Origin: SIG673 sp045638685
GTDB taxonomy: Bacteria > Bacillota > Clostridia > Oscillospirales > CAG-272
DNA length: 64,000 bases
Assembly (NCBI GenBank): GCA_045638685.1
Contig: JAZUBT010000035.1
Span: 11,253-75,252, forward strand
Reading direction: 5' to 3'
Made by a program: the position numbers and the translations under genes
Shown here: piece by piece, positions 17,043 to 25,288 of the stretch
Layout of the letters: each line of letters begins with the position of its first letter
Numbering within the stretch: position 1 is the first letter of the stretch
The notes under the pieces: generated by a model
What the model saw: the letters and a program-made list of their open reading frames with translations, nothing else
Database searches by the model: none
What the model was told of the DNA's origin: nothing

Positions 17043-17906
17043 TTACGGCGTTTCAAGGGAAATTCTGCCTATCTTACCGCTACGGTATTCCTCAAGAAGC
17101 ATTATAGCCGCGCGCTCGGTGTTAATTTCGCCGCCGCTGACAAGAAAACCTCTTTTTCTTCCGACGGTTGTTAAAACGTCGTAGTCGGAGTATTCCTCGG
17201 ATAAATCCTCCGCATTCATTTTGTAACGCTGACAAAAGACGTCTGGAGCGAGGGCGCGAAGCCTTGAAACGAGAAGACAGGCTATGGTTTCGGTATCTAA
17301 AACGTCGTCCTTTATCGCTCCTGTTATCGCGAGATTTTCGCCAACCGTATCGTCCTCAAATTTCGGCCAGAGAACACCGGGGGTATCAAGAAGGTCGAGT
17401 CCGTTTTTCGTCGGAACCCACTGCTTGTCCCTCGTTACGCCGGGGCGGTTTTCCGCCTTTGCCTTAGCCGAACCCGCTATGCGGTTGATAAAGGTGCTTT
17501 TTCCCGAGTTCGGTATGCCTACGACGAGCGCCTTAAGAGTTCTGCCCGACATACCCTTTTCGCTGTACCTTGCGAGCTTTTCGGCAAGAAGGGTTCTTAT
17601 TGCGGGCATTATTTCACTAAATCCCTCGCCCGTATTGCAGTCGGTGAAAATGCAGTCGGTGTTTGTTTTTTTGAAATAAGCCTTCCACCTTTGACTTACC
17701 GACGGGTTTGCAAGAGAAGCCTTGTTAAGCAGAATAATTCTCGGCTTATTTTCGGCAAGCTTTTCTATATCAGGGTTATGTGAGGAATAGGGGATTCTTG
17801 CGTCAAGTATTTCTATTACAAAATCGACAAGAGTAAGGCTTTCCTTTATCAGTCTTTTTGTTTTAGCCATGTGGCCGGGAAACCACTGTATCTGCCTTGA
17901 TTGCAT
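17043..17906 (-). CDS. rbgA: Ribosome biogenesis GTPase RbgA (YlqF)
   Basis: A 287-residue circularly permuted GTPase that acts late in 50S subunit assembly. The N-terminus IQWFPGHMAKTKR is family-diagnostic. The G motifs appear in permuted order: LLNKASL (G4) near residue 60, GIPNSGKST (G1) near 130 and DTPGVLWP (G3) near 172. A C-terminal RNA-binding region follows. AGGAG stands seven bases before the ATG. It sits in the conserved lepB-rbgA-rnhB order, though rplS, usually next to it, is on the opposite strand upstream. Confidence 0.96.
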   Translation of the reverse strand: MQSRQIQWFPGHMAKTKRLIKESLTLVDFVIEILDARIPYSSHNPDIEKLAENKPRIILLNKASLANPSVSQRWKAYFKKTNTDCIFTDCNTGEGFSEIMPAIRTLLAEKLARYSEKGMSGRTLKALVVGIPNSGKSTFINRIAGSAKAKAENRPGVTRDKQWVPTKNGLDLLDTPGVLWPKFEDDTVGENLAITGAIKDDVLDTETIACLLVSRLRALAPDVFCQRYKMNAEDLSEEYSDYDVLTTVGRKRGFLVSGGEINTERAAIMLLEEYRSGKIGRISLETP

Positions 17907-18025
17907 ATTTTTTCTCCTGTGCTTTATAACTGTTTCATTGTAAAAGGCTGCGTTCTATCGTTCCGAATAAATACCGTAAAACCGCCAAAAGGTGCCGCGA
18001 ATTAAAATACCTTAAATTCAGCGTA

Positions 18026-18619
18026 CTAAAATATTTTAAATTCAGAGATAGGGGAGAATCTTACGCTGACCTTTCCGAGAATATATCTTTCGTCGATAAA
18101 GCCTATTCTCTCGTCTCGGCTGTCCGTTGAGCCGTTTCTGTTATCTCCCATTACGAAAACGTGGTTTTCGGGAACCGTGAACGTTTCGGGGAGGTGGTTC
18201 GACGGATTCATAGGTGCGGAGGATTTATTCACGTAGCTCTCGTTTATTTTCACCCCGTCAACGGTAACTGTCCAGCTTTCGTAGTCTATGGTAACAGTCT
18301 GTCCCTCGGTGGCTATTATCCTTTTTACAAGCGGTGTGTCAAGACCGTAGCTTTCGGACTGACAAACAATAATATCGTTTGCTTTTGGTGTATAATTAAA
18401 CGTCGATACTATCAGAACGTCGCCATCCTTTAACGTCGGATACATAGAGCTTCCGATAACGGGGCTATGCTTAAAAAATATAGTAAGCAGTAAAATTCCC
18501 GCCGCAAAGCAGAGGGAAAACATCTCTACCCATTCAAAAAGGCGGCTGAAACGGTCAGGTCTTTTTATTTCGTTTTCCGTGTTTTCCGAGAACGAGCCGT
18601 TATTTAAATTATTATCCAT
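18026..18619 (-). CDS. lepB: Signal peptidase I
   Basis: A 197-residue type I signal peptidase with a cytoplasmic N-terminus, one membrane anchor at about 30-50, and an extracytoplasmic Ser/Lys catalytic domain. The nucleophile motif is GSSMYPTL near residue 58, the general-base Lys lies in VKRIIATEGQ near 97, and the late box GDNRNGSTDSR is present. It cleaves secretory signal peptides at the outer membrane face. It lies 46 bp after the phosphoglycerate-mutase-like gene and may be cotranscribed with it. Confidence 0.95.
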   Translation of the reverse strand: MDNNLNNGSFSENTENEIKRPDRFSRLFEWVEMFSLCFAAGILLLTIFFKHSPVIGSSMYPTLKDGDVLIVSTFNYTPKANDIIVCQSESYGLDTPLVKRIIATEGQTVTIDYESWTVTVDGVKINESYVNKSSAPMNPSNHLPETFTVPENHVFVMGDNRNGSTDSRDERIGFIDERYILGKVSVRFSPISEFKIF

Positions 18620-18665
18620 TTCTATCCATTCTGCCTTTTACGGCGTTTTAGAGGTTTTAAGAAAA

Positions 18666-19886
18666 TTACTCAGAGGCCTTTCCGCCGACAAGAAGCTCCA
18701 TAAGCTTTTCGCCGCGCGAGAGGTAAAGTCCCGTGCTTCCCGCGTTTTCTTCATTGAATGACTCTATTCCGTCGGAGCTGCTGCCGCTGTCGTATATCAT
18801 AAACGGAACGGCGTCCATCGTGTGGGTGCGTTTGCAGATAGGCGTCGGATGGTCGGGAAGAATCATTATCTTAAAGCCTTCTCCGCTATCCTTTAAATAC
18901 TCGTAAACAGGTTTTAAAATTTCCGAGTCTATTTTTTCTATTGAAAGAATCTTGTTTTCAAGCTCGGCGCGGTGTCCGCACTCGTCGGGCGCCTCTACGT
19001 GGAGATAAACAAGATCGGCTCCGTTTTTAAATTCCTCTATTGCCGCCTGTCCCTTGCCCTTAAAATTGGTGCTTATGTTTCCGGTTGCGCCCGGGACGTC
19101 AACCGATTTCATACCCGCGCAGATAGCAATTCCCTTTATAAGGTCAACCGCGGAAATAACCGAGGCATCAAGATCCCATTTTTTCTTGAACGAGGGAAGC
19201 GCGGGCTTTTTGCCGGGGGACCAGAACCACGCGGAGTTTGCGGGACGAAGGCCTCTTTTTATTCTGTCAAGGTTTACGGGGTGGTCTTTAAGTATTTCGT
19301 AGCTTCTTTTCTGAATTGAAAGGAATGGCTCCTCGGGGAGATATTCCGAAACAGACTGACCGAGAATGTCGTGGGGGCGCATAAATGCGGTAAAGCTCGG
19401 CGCGTTATTCCAGATAAGACAGTGGCGGTAGCTTACGCCGGTGTAGAAATGCTTAAGCTCATCTCCCATTTCCGCCTGCAAGGACTTTATAAGCTTGTCG
19501 GCTTCGGGAGTGGTTATTTCGTCGGCGCCGTGATCTACCATTATCTTTTCCTCATACGGAACCTCGCAGCCCTCAGGATTACCGAGGGTAACAACGTTGC
19601 AGCGGTAAGCGGTGTCGTCGGGCTTCATATCAAGACCGAGAGACATAGCCTCAAGAGGGGAGCGCCCCTTTGAGAATATTTCGGGATTGTAGGAAAGAAC
19701 GGCAAGGTTGGCGGTATCCGACTCGGGCACCATTCCGTTAGGTACGTTTGATACCGTTCCCGCTACGGAAGCCTTTGCAAGGCTATCCATCGTCGGCTTT
19801 TTTGCTTTTGAAAGCGGAGTCCCGCCGCCTAAAGCTTCTATCGGGTAATCGGCTGCGCCATCGCAGAGTAAAACAAAGTATTTCAT
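18666..19886 (-). CDS. ApgM-family cofactor-independent phosphoglycerate mutase or proposed homoserine kinase
   Basis: A 406-residue alkaline phosphatase superfamily protein: metal-binding FVLLCDGAADYP at the N-terminus, the serine nucleophile region GMVPESDTANLAVL near residue 55, and ILPDHPTP with HTMDAVPF near 350-365. It belongs to the archaeal-type mutase family, not the GpmI or GpmA types. A bacterial subgroup of this family (TIGR02535) has been proposed as a non-orthologous homoserine kinase; thrC lies about 9 kb away, not adjacent. Both roles stay open. Start choice: ATG 19886 is better spaced from AAAGGA than the ATG at 19898. Confidence 0.8.
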   Translation of the reverse strand: MKYFVLLCDGAADYPIEALGGGTPLSKAKKPTMDSLAKASVAGTVSNVPNGMVPESDTANLAVLSYNPEIFSKGRSPLEAMSLGLDMKPDDTAYRCNVVTLGNPEGCEVPYEEKIMVDHGADEITTPEADKLIKSLQAEMGDELKHFYTGVSYRHCLIWNNAPSFTAFMRPHDILGQSVSEYLPEEPFLSIQKRSYEILKDHPVNLDRIKRGLRPANSAWFWSPGKKPALPSFKKKWDLDASVISAVDLIKGIAICAGMKSVDVPGATGNISTNFKGKGQAAIEEFKNGADLVYLHVEAPDECGHRAELENKILSIEKIDSEILKPVYEYLKDSGEGFKIMILPDHPTPICKRTHTMDAVPFMIYDSGSSSDGIESFNEENAGSTGLYLSRGEKLMELLVGGKASE

Positions 19887-19933
19887 TTTTGCAGTCATCC
19901 TTTGCAGTAAAATATATGTTTAAAATTACAGTT

Positions 19934-19962
19934 ATTATATCACATTTATAATTATTTATCAA
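19934..19962 (-). promoter_or_regulatory. Sigma-A promoter of the ApgM-family gene
   Basis: On the minus strand TTGATA (19957-19962), 17-nt spacer, TATAAT (19934-19939); may also drive lepB to mutS2. Confidence 0.85.
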
Positions 19963-20066
19963 GTGATTTTTTAAAATATTAACAATATTACGGGAATATT
20001 TTTATGTATGGAAAAAAGAAAGCTGAAAGATGTGGAAAATAAAATTGTAAACTTTTTGTGAAACAC

Positions 20067-20095
20067 TTGAAAAACGGATTTCATTATGATATAAT
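20067..20095 (+). promoter_or_regulatory. Sigma-A promoter of rplS
   Basis: TTGAAA (20067-20072), 17-nt spacer, TATAAT (20090-20095), placing the transcript start near 20102. Confidence 0.9.
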
Positions 20096-20101
20096 ATCTC
20101 T

Positions 20102-20160
20102 GTTAAATTACGGACGGTCCGCTGCGAAGCTCTGCATGAACGTCTAAGGTATAAGGAGGA
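20102..20160 (+). promoter_or_regulatory. Probable L19 ribosomal-protein mRNA leader
   Basis: The 60-nt leader contains GGACGGTCC, a GCAGAGCTTCGC-like helix and an outer GACG...CGTC pairing just before AAGGAGG. Its position directly upstream of rplS fits the autoregulatory L19 leader known in Firmicutes. Assignment is by context and partial resemblance; a covariance-model search was not possible. Confidence 0.55.
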
Positions 20161-20167
20161 AGCCAAA

Positions 20168-20509
20168 ATGGATTTAATTCAGGCTTTTGCAAACGAGCAG
20201 ATAAACGAGAACGCACCCGTCGTTAATATCGGTGAAACCGTTAAGGTTCACTGCAAGATTAAGGACGGAGCCAACGAAAGAATACAGATTTTCGAAGGCA
20301 CTGTAATCGGTAAAAAGGGCGGCGGAGTTTCCGAGACCTTTACCGTAAGAAAGATTTCTTACGGCGTAGGCGTTGAAAAGATATTCCCCGTACACTCCCC
20401 CAACATCGCAAAGGTTGAGGTAGTAAGAAAAGGTAAGGTCAGACGCGCAAAGCTTAACTATTTGCGTAACAGAGTCGGTAAGAGCTCTAAGGTTAAAGAA
20501 CTTATATAA
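20168..20509 (+). CDS. rplS: Large-subunit ribosomal protein L19
   Basis: A 113-residue L19, of usual length. The conserved blocks are NIGETVKVHCKIKDGANERIQ, FEGTVIGKKGGG and the late KVRRAKLNYLRNRVGKSSKVKE. L19 lies at the 30S-50S interface. The ATG follows AAGGAGG. It forms a single-gene transcript with its own promoter, leader and terminator. It is separated from and opposite to the lepB-rbgA-rnhB cluster that it often precedes in Firmicutes. Confidence 0.98.
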   Translation: MDLIQAFANEQINENAPVVNIGETVKVHCKIKDGANERIQIFEGTVIGKKGGGVSETFTVRKISYGVGVEKIFPVHSPNIAKVEVVRKGKVRRAKLNYLRNRVGKSSKVKELI

Positions 20510-20514
20510 CTTTT

Positions 20515-20556
20515 CAAAAATAAATGCCGTCCGTTATGGGCGGCATTTATTTTTTA
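20515..20556 (+). terminator. Terminator of rplS
   Basis: A 14-bp perfect stem (20516-20529 with 20541-20554) with A-run and T-run flanks, directly after the stop codon. Confidence 0.93.
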
Positions 20557-20725
20557 GCTTGATATTAAAGCGCGGCGTATCGAAAGTGTTTAAGCCCTGC
20601 TTTCGTTATCCATAGTGTGAAAAATAAGACAGCGCTTCTTAATATGCGGAAAGCGTCGGCGTATTCAATGCGACCGCGAGCCGTTTTGTCTGCGGATTAT
20701 ATTGCCTTGTTATTAAAAAGCCTCG

Positions 20726-21877
20726 TTATCTTTCCGACCTTAAGATTTTTTCCACGTGATAGCAGAGTGAAAGCGCATCATTTTCGGTGTTAAACGCGCC
20801 GAGACTTACTCTTACCGCGCCGTCGCCCTCGGGAGTTGCAAATTTTTTGTGCGCAAGAGGAGAGCAGTGAAGCCCGGCTCTTACGCATATTCCGTACTCG
20901 TCTAAGCGCGCGGCAAACTTTTCCGAGGTAATGCCCTTTGCGGAAAAGAGCAGAAGCGTACCCGGTTTATTACCGTAAAGCTTTATCCCCTTAATATCCG
21001 AAAGTCGGTTTTGCATTAAAGAGCAAAGCCGTTTTTCTTTTTTCAGAAGCTCTCCGCGAGGAAAGCTGTTTATAAAATCTATGCCCTTTGAAAGTCCCGC
21101 TATCGAGACGAGAGGAAGCGTTCCCGCTTCAAGGCGGTCGGGTAGGAAATCCGGCATATAGGGGGATAGGGAGCGCACTCCGTTTCCACCCTCGGTAAAG
21201 GTGTCAGGCAGGTCGGTTTCAAAGCGTTTACCGTAAATAACAAACCCCGACCCCGGCGGGCCGTAAAGTCCCTTATGCCCCGGAGCGCACAGAAGATCAA
21301 TAAAAGCGTCCTCTGTGTTTATCGGCAAAATCCCCGCGCTCTGTGATGCATCTACGAGAAAAATAAGTCCGTTTTCACGGCAGAAGCGTCCTATTTTTTC
21401 TATCGGGAGAGTGAAATTACAGACGTTGGAGTGATGACAGGCGCAAATCATTCTTGTAGATGGTTTTATCCGTTTCCTTAGCTCCCGTATCTGCTCGTCT
21501 CCGTCCTCAAAGCTTTCGTAAATATCAAAACTTATAAGTCCCTTTTCCGTAAGAGTGGCCACGGGACGCAGAACCGAGTTGTGCTCTATATCGGAGATAA
21601 GGACGTGATCCCCTCTCCGTAGGGTAGATTTTATTGCAAGATTTAAAGCCGCCGTGGCATTCAGTGTGAAAACGACACGCTCTGCCTCACCGCCGAAAAG
21701 CTCGGCTATCTTTTCACGACATCCGTAAACTGTATTCGCCGCGGCAAGCGAAAGACGGTGAGAGGAACGCCCCGGGTTTCCGCATCCCGAGCGCAGTACG
21801 CTTGTAACCTCTGCGGTAACCGACGGAGGCTTTGGAAAGCTTGTAGCCGCATTGTCGAGATAAATTATGCGCTGCAT
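20726..21877 (-). CDS. Class V aminotransferase, cysteine desulfurase family (EF2568-like)
   Basis: A 383-residue PLP enzyme of the NifS/SufS-like subgroup typified by EF2568. Markers are YLDNAATSFPKP at the N-terminus, SDIEHNSVLRP, VDASQSAG for PLP binding, GHKGLYGPPG with the PLP lysine near residue 202, and RAGLHCSPLAHK with the mobile catalytic Cys near 337. It would take sulfur or selenium from cysteine or selenocysteine as a persulfide. The next gene upstream encodes a small Se/S carrier-like protein 22 bp away, suggesting donor and acceptor. No selD or SUF scaffold genes are in the window. Confidence 0.88.
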   Translation of the reverse strand: MQRIIYLDNAATSFPKPPSVTAEVTSVLRSGCGNPGRSSHRLSLAAANTVYGCREKIAELFGGEAERVVFTLNATAALNLAIKSTLRRGDHVLISDIEHNSVLRPVATLTEKGLISFDIYESFEDGDEQIRELRKRIKPSTRMICACHHSNVCNFTLPIEKIGRFCRENGLIFLVDASQSAGILPINTEDAFIDLLCAPGHKGLYGPPGSGFVIYGKRFETDLPDTFTEGGNGVRSLSPYMPDFLPDRLEAGTLPLVSIAGLSKGIDFINSFPRGELLKKEKRLCSLMQNRLSDIKGIKLYGNKPGTLLLFSAKGITSEKFAARLDEYGICVRAGLHCSPLAHKKFATPEGDGAVRVSLGAFNTENDALSLCYHVEKILRSER

Positions 21878-21899
21878 AATAGTTTTTCAGCAGAAATGC

Positions 21900-22118
21900 T
21901 CAAAATCGGATTATTTTCACAATGCGGATTTTATTTTTATCAAGTATTTCCGCCGCAACGTCGGCATAGGAGGCGGAGACGGAAAGTCCGTACCCACACC
22001 CCTCCTCAAGGTGAGACGGCTTAACTACGACTGAACGTATCCCGTTTTCGTAAAGCAGCTTTTTACCCTTCATTGCATGAGTAACCGAGCGTAGTACGAT
22101 AGTGATTTCGGTATTCAT
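21900..22118 (-). CDS. Putative Se/S carrier-like protein (DUF3343)
   Basis: A 72-residue protein matching the DUF3343 (putative Se/S carrier-like) pattern: an initial beta strand EITIVLRSVTHAMKG, then PSHLEEGCGYGLSVSA with a single conserved-looking Cys, and a basic C-terminus. It would shuttle sulfur or selenium from the cysteine desulfurase encoded 22 bp downstream. AAGGAAGG precedes the ATG. The assignment rests on size, the Cys-Gly motif and pairing with the desulfurase. Confidence 0.78.
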   Translation of the reverse strand: MNTEITIVLRSVTHAMKGKKLLYENGIRSVVVKPSHLEEGCGYGLSVSASYADVAAEILDKNKIRIVKIIRF

Positions 22119-22261
22119 TTTTGCTGTTTCCTTCCTTGTGGTTAATAGAGAAAACTTAAATTCTCTAATACATTATATGATAAAAACCGTTAAACGTACA
22201 TTTTTGCAGTTCGACTACGGGTAATTTGCGTTTTGTTTTTTTAAAAAGCGGGGGACGGGGT

Positions 22262-23452
22262 TTAAATTATTCCGAAAAGAACAAGCGCTGCGCCTATCAT
22301 GGTACATACCGCCGCCTGCGTAAGCTTGGCTTTTAAATAAGCCTTGGTGCTAAGTCCCATAGGGCAGGCAAAGGCGCAGTACTGCATATAAACCGAAAGT
22401 CCGCCAAACGCGGAAAAGGTAAAGGTTAGTATTTTAGCCGCCACGCTCCATAACGGAGACGGAAAAAGCGTAAGAGAATGCAGCGCCCCCACGCCGGAGC
22501 TTATCTCTGCAAACGCGCAGATGAAACTTACCGTAAGAGCGTTTGCGCCAACCGAAACAAGCGCCTCGGAGAGCGCTGACAGCATTACCTCGAAAAAGAC
22601 CACAAAAGCTATGACCTTAAGCATTGAGAAGGCCGCCGCGGAAACTGCGTCGGAAAGTGCGCCCGAAAGTGAAAAATCCTTTTGAGCGCGCATGTTTGTA
22701 CGGATTTCCGGCACATATCCCCCTGTCCTTCCTCTAAAACCGAAAAGCACCGCTCCCGTTATAACCGCGGAGAGCAGCTGTGATATGTAAAGCGACGCGC
22801 CAAACGTAACGCTTCCCCATATTCCCGCGCCGACGCCCGAAATCAGAAATCCAAGCCCCGCGTTATTGCTTATACCCGAAAGCTGCTCGGCGTCCTCTTT
22901 GCTTATATCCCCGGAAGCGTAAAGCGAAACAGCGGTTTTCGCGCCGACGGGGAAGCCGCAGAATGCTCCTAAGACAAACGCCGACGCCCCTTTTCCGTTA
23001 AGTCCGAATACTCTGTGAAAAATTTTACCGGTTAGCTTTTGCATAGCGTCCGGAAAGCCGGAATTAATTAAAAGCTCACCCGCAATCATAAATGGAAAAA
23101 GCGACGGGATAAGTGTTTTAAGACAGAGAGTAAGAGCGCTTTCAACTGCGGCAAAAGAGACACGGGGGTGCGTTAAAAGGTAGGAGACGAAGATAAAAAC
23201 ACCGCTCCATACCGCTACCTTAAACACGCTCGCCTTTCTTTTGTCAAACGTTAAAGCTTCTTTTCCGAATTTCCTTTCAAAAGGGCCTGAGCCGTGCGAG
23301 AAACGTGAGCCTTTTGTTTGTAGGGAAGGCTCTTTTCGGGGCAGGGAGCTTTTTTGTACGACGGGCGTCCTTTTCATTTGTAGGGGAAGGTTTTTTTCAA
23401 AGGCGCTTGTTTTTTCTAAGACAGGTGTCTTTTTTTCTGTCAACGTATTCAA
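22262..23452 (-). CDS. ylbJ: YlbJ-like sporulation integral membrane protein with repeat N-terminus
   Basis: About 396 residues. From residue 78 onward it is a multi-pass membrane protein with nucleoside-recognition (gate) domain features such as LIPSLFPFMIAGELLI, FCGFPVGAKT and SGISNNAGLGFLI, matching YlbJ, which is needed for spore formation in Bacillus. The first 75 residues are Lys/Pro/Ser-rich and contain a 20-residue tandem repeat, which is unusual. Start choice: GGAGG ends one base before the ATG at 23458, so the TTG at 23452, seven bases from GGAGG, is the better start. Divergent from yqfC, another sporulation gene. Confidence 0.8.
   Translation of the reverse strand: MNTLTEKKTPVLEKTSAFEKNLPLQMKRTPVVQKSSLPRKEPSLQTKGSRFSHGSGPFERKFGKEALTFDKRKASVFKVAVWSGVFIFVSYLLTHPRVSFAAVESALTLCLKTLIPSLFPFMIAGELLINSGFPDAMQKLTGKIFHRVFGLNGKGASAFVLGAFCGFPVGAKTAVSLYASGDISKEDAEQLSGISNNAGLGFLISGVGAGIWGSVTFGASLYISQLLSAVITGAVLFGFRGRTGGYVPEIRTNMRAQKDFSLSGALSDAVSAAAFSMLKVIAFVVFFEVMLSALSEALVSVGANALTVSFICAFAEISSGVGALHSLTLFPSPLWSVAAKILTFTFSAFGGLSVYMQYCAFACPMGLSTKAYLKAKLTQAAVCTMIGAALVLFGII
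23250..23440 (-). repeat. 60-bp tandem repeat coding a 20-residue unit in ylbJ
   Basis: Two clear copies encode KKTPVLEKTSAFEKNLPLQM and KRTPVVQKSSLPRKEPSLQT; a third, eroded copy (KGSRFSHGSGPFERKF) follows. The repeat keeps frame and lies ahead of the first membrane span. Confidence 0.65.
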
Positions 23453-23616
23453 TGGCATTCCTCCGCATATAGTAGTTTAAAGCAGTATTTAATTTTATGT
23501 TTTCCGTTTTCATAAAATGCAAAACAGTATGCGGAGAATAAGCGTCTGAATAGGAATGCTTATATCAGCGTTTGGTAGATAGGTTTGCAGATAAAGAGAA
23601 AAAGGAGGGGCAGGGT

Positions 23617-23877
23617 ATGAAAAAACATAGAAATTTAAGCCGCGTAAAAAACGGTATAACAGGAAGTGAAAGCAGTGCGTTTTTGCGCTTTTCAAGAGAG
23701 ATTACGGTGTGTGGGTGTAAAAAGGTACTGCATTATGCTCCGGACACGGTAAGGCTTTTGCTTTCTGACGGCATAATGGAAATAAGCGGAGAGGGTATAA
23801 CGGCCGCTACATATTTTGGTAGGGAGATAAAGCTTTCGGGGAAAATAGACCTGGTAAGGCTTATTGAATGTGAGTAA
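23617..23877 (+). CDS. yqfC: Sporulation protein YqfC
   Basis: An 86-residue YqfC-family protein, recognisable by the beta-rich core ITVCGCKKVLHYAPDTVRLLLSDG...MEISGEGI and the C-terminal GREIKLSGKIDLVRL. It is encoded next to yqfD as in most spore-formers and is expressed in the mother cell in Bacillus; its biochemical role is unknown. Start choice: ATG 23617 has AAAGGAGGGG upstream, so a longer open frame from 23572 is rejected. Confidence 0.9.
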   Translation: MKKHRNLSRVKNGITGSESSAFLRFSREITVCGCKKVLHYAPDTVRLLLSDGIMEISGEGITAATYFGREIKLSGKIDLVRLIECE

Positions 23878-23959
23878 ATATTAGGTGAAGCTGTATTTTC
23901 TGACAGCTTCGGTATGTAATTAGACTAAAAGCAAAGTCATTTAGGAAAGGTTTAGCGTT

Positions 23960-25156
23960 ATGAGCTTTTTAACTTCGTTGATAAGTTTTTTTGAAGGAAG
24001 AGTTAAAATCTACGCAGATGAAAAAAATAAGGATGCGCTCATCAGCTTCTTTGTTAATAACGGAATAAGAGCCACGGTATCGGCGGATAATGAAAAAGGA
24101 GGGATTTATACCGAAATTTCCCCCACTTTATTAAAAAAAATTGCTCCCGCTCTTGACAAATTAAATATTATGGTATATATTATTAATATATACGGTTTTA
24201 ATAGACTACGCTCAAGATACGGTAAAAGATACGGCCTTTTGCTCGGGGCGCTTCTCTTTGTCGCGCTTTTGTGGGTGTCAACACTTTTCGTATGGAGGGT
24301 TGACGTTAGCGGAACCGAGCTTTTGTCAAAGGCTGAGGTTCGCGCGGAGCTTTCCGAGATGGGCGTTAAGGTTGGAGCTAAAATTTCAAAAATTAATCGC
24401 TCGGAGGTCTTAAATACCTTTTTAAAAGAGCACACCGAGCTTTCGTGGGCGGCGCTTAATTTTAAGGGAACAACAGCAGTTCTTATTCTTAAAGAAACGG
24501 AAGAAAAGCCCGACGGTACTGAACCCGCTAAAAGCCGTCTTATGGTTGCCTCCGAAAGCGGTGTTATAAGGAGTGTAACGGTTTACGAGGGGGTGGCTAC
24601 CGTCAAAGTCGGGACGGTGGTAAGCAAAGGCGACGTTCTTATTTCCGGTCTTATTTCGGGAAGCGGAGGACAGATAACAGACACCCCGCCGCTTAGGGTA
24701 ACGAACGCCGTAGGCTCGGTAAAAGCCGAGGTGGTAAAGAATGTTGAGGTAAGTATTCCCTTTGCCGAGGAGCTTTCACGAACAGAAAAAAGTGAAAAAA
24801 AGGTTAGGGTTATATCGGTTTTCGGACGTGATTTTTCCTTCGGCAGTACCGAGGGAACGGTTTTGGAGGACGAAAGAAATATTACCTTTTTCGGGGTTGT
24901 CGAAATACCTGTTACCGTGAAAACCTTTTCGCAGGAGAGGGCGGTAACGGATACCGTTTCAAGGGACGGGGAGACCGCAAGGCTTGAGGCAGAAAGGCAG
25001 CTCTACAAAAAAATAGCGGAAGCGCTCGGAGAAGGCGAGCTTACCTACGTGAAAACCGAGTACGCCGAAACGGAGAGCGGGATTATCGGATATGCGGAAA
25101 TAGGCTGCGTTATAGAAATAGCCGTACCGCACGAGGGACTTTTGAAATCGAAATAA
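23960..25156 (+). CDS. yqfD: Sporulation protein YqfD
   Basis: A 398-residue protein of the YqfD family: a cytoplasmic N-terminal part, a single membrane span at about 92-112 (LLLGALLFVALLWVSTLFVW), then a large extracytoplasmic region with the family-typical GVKVGAKISKI segment and repeated beta-rich elements. Mother-cell sporulation protein in Bacillus, also called a stage IV protein. It starts 82 bp after yqfC. GGAAAGG stands upstream of the ATG. Length is normal. Confidence 0.9.
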   Translation: MSFLTSLISFFEGRVKIYADEKNKDALISFFVNNGIRATVSADNEKGGIYTEISPTLLKKIAPALDKLNIMVYIINIYGFNRLRSRYGKRYGLLLGALLFVALLWVSTLFVWRVDVSGTELLSKAEVRAELSEMGVKVGAKISKINRSEVLNTFLKEHTELSWAALNFKGTTAVLILKETEEKPDGTEPAKSRLMVASESGVIRSVTVYEGVATVKVGTVVSKGDVLISGLISGSGGQITDTPPLRVTNAVGSVKAEVVKNVEVSIPFAEELSRTEKSEKKVRVISVFGRDFSFGSTEGTVLEDERNITFFGVVEIPVTVKTFSQERAVTDTVSRDGETARLEAERQLYKKIAEALGEGELTYVKTEYAETESGIIGYAEIGCVIEIAVPHEGLLKSK

Positions 25157-25253
25157 GTCGGCGGAAAAAAGCATTTCTTTAAAAGCAGTCCGGAGTCAGA
25201 ACAGCAAAGACGGACATAACAAAACACAGAAAATTCGTTTAAAATTTTATCTA

Positions 25254-25288
25254 GCTATCCCTTGGGTAGCGGAATGCGAGTGAAAATG
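25254..25288 (+). promoter_or_regulatory. Hairpin at the phoH translation start, shared with clpC
   Basis: GCTATCCCTTGGGTAGC (25254-25270) forms the same 7-bp stem as at clpC with one wobble pair, followed by GGAATG and an ATG at exactly the same distance. Function inferred only. Confidence 0.55.
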
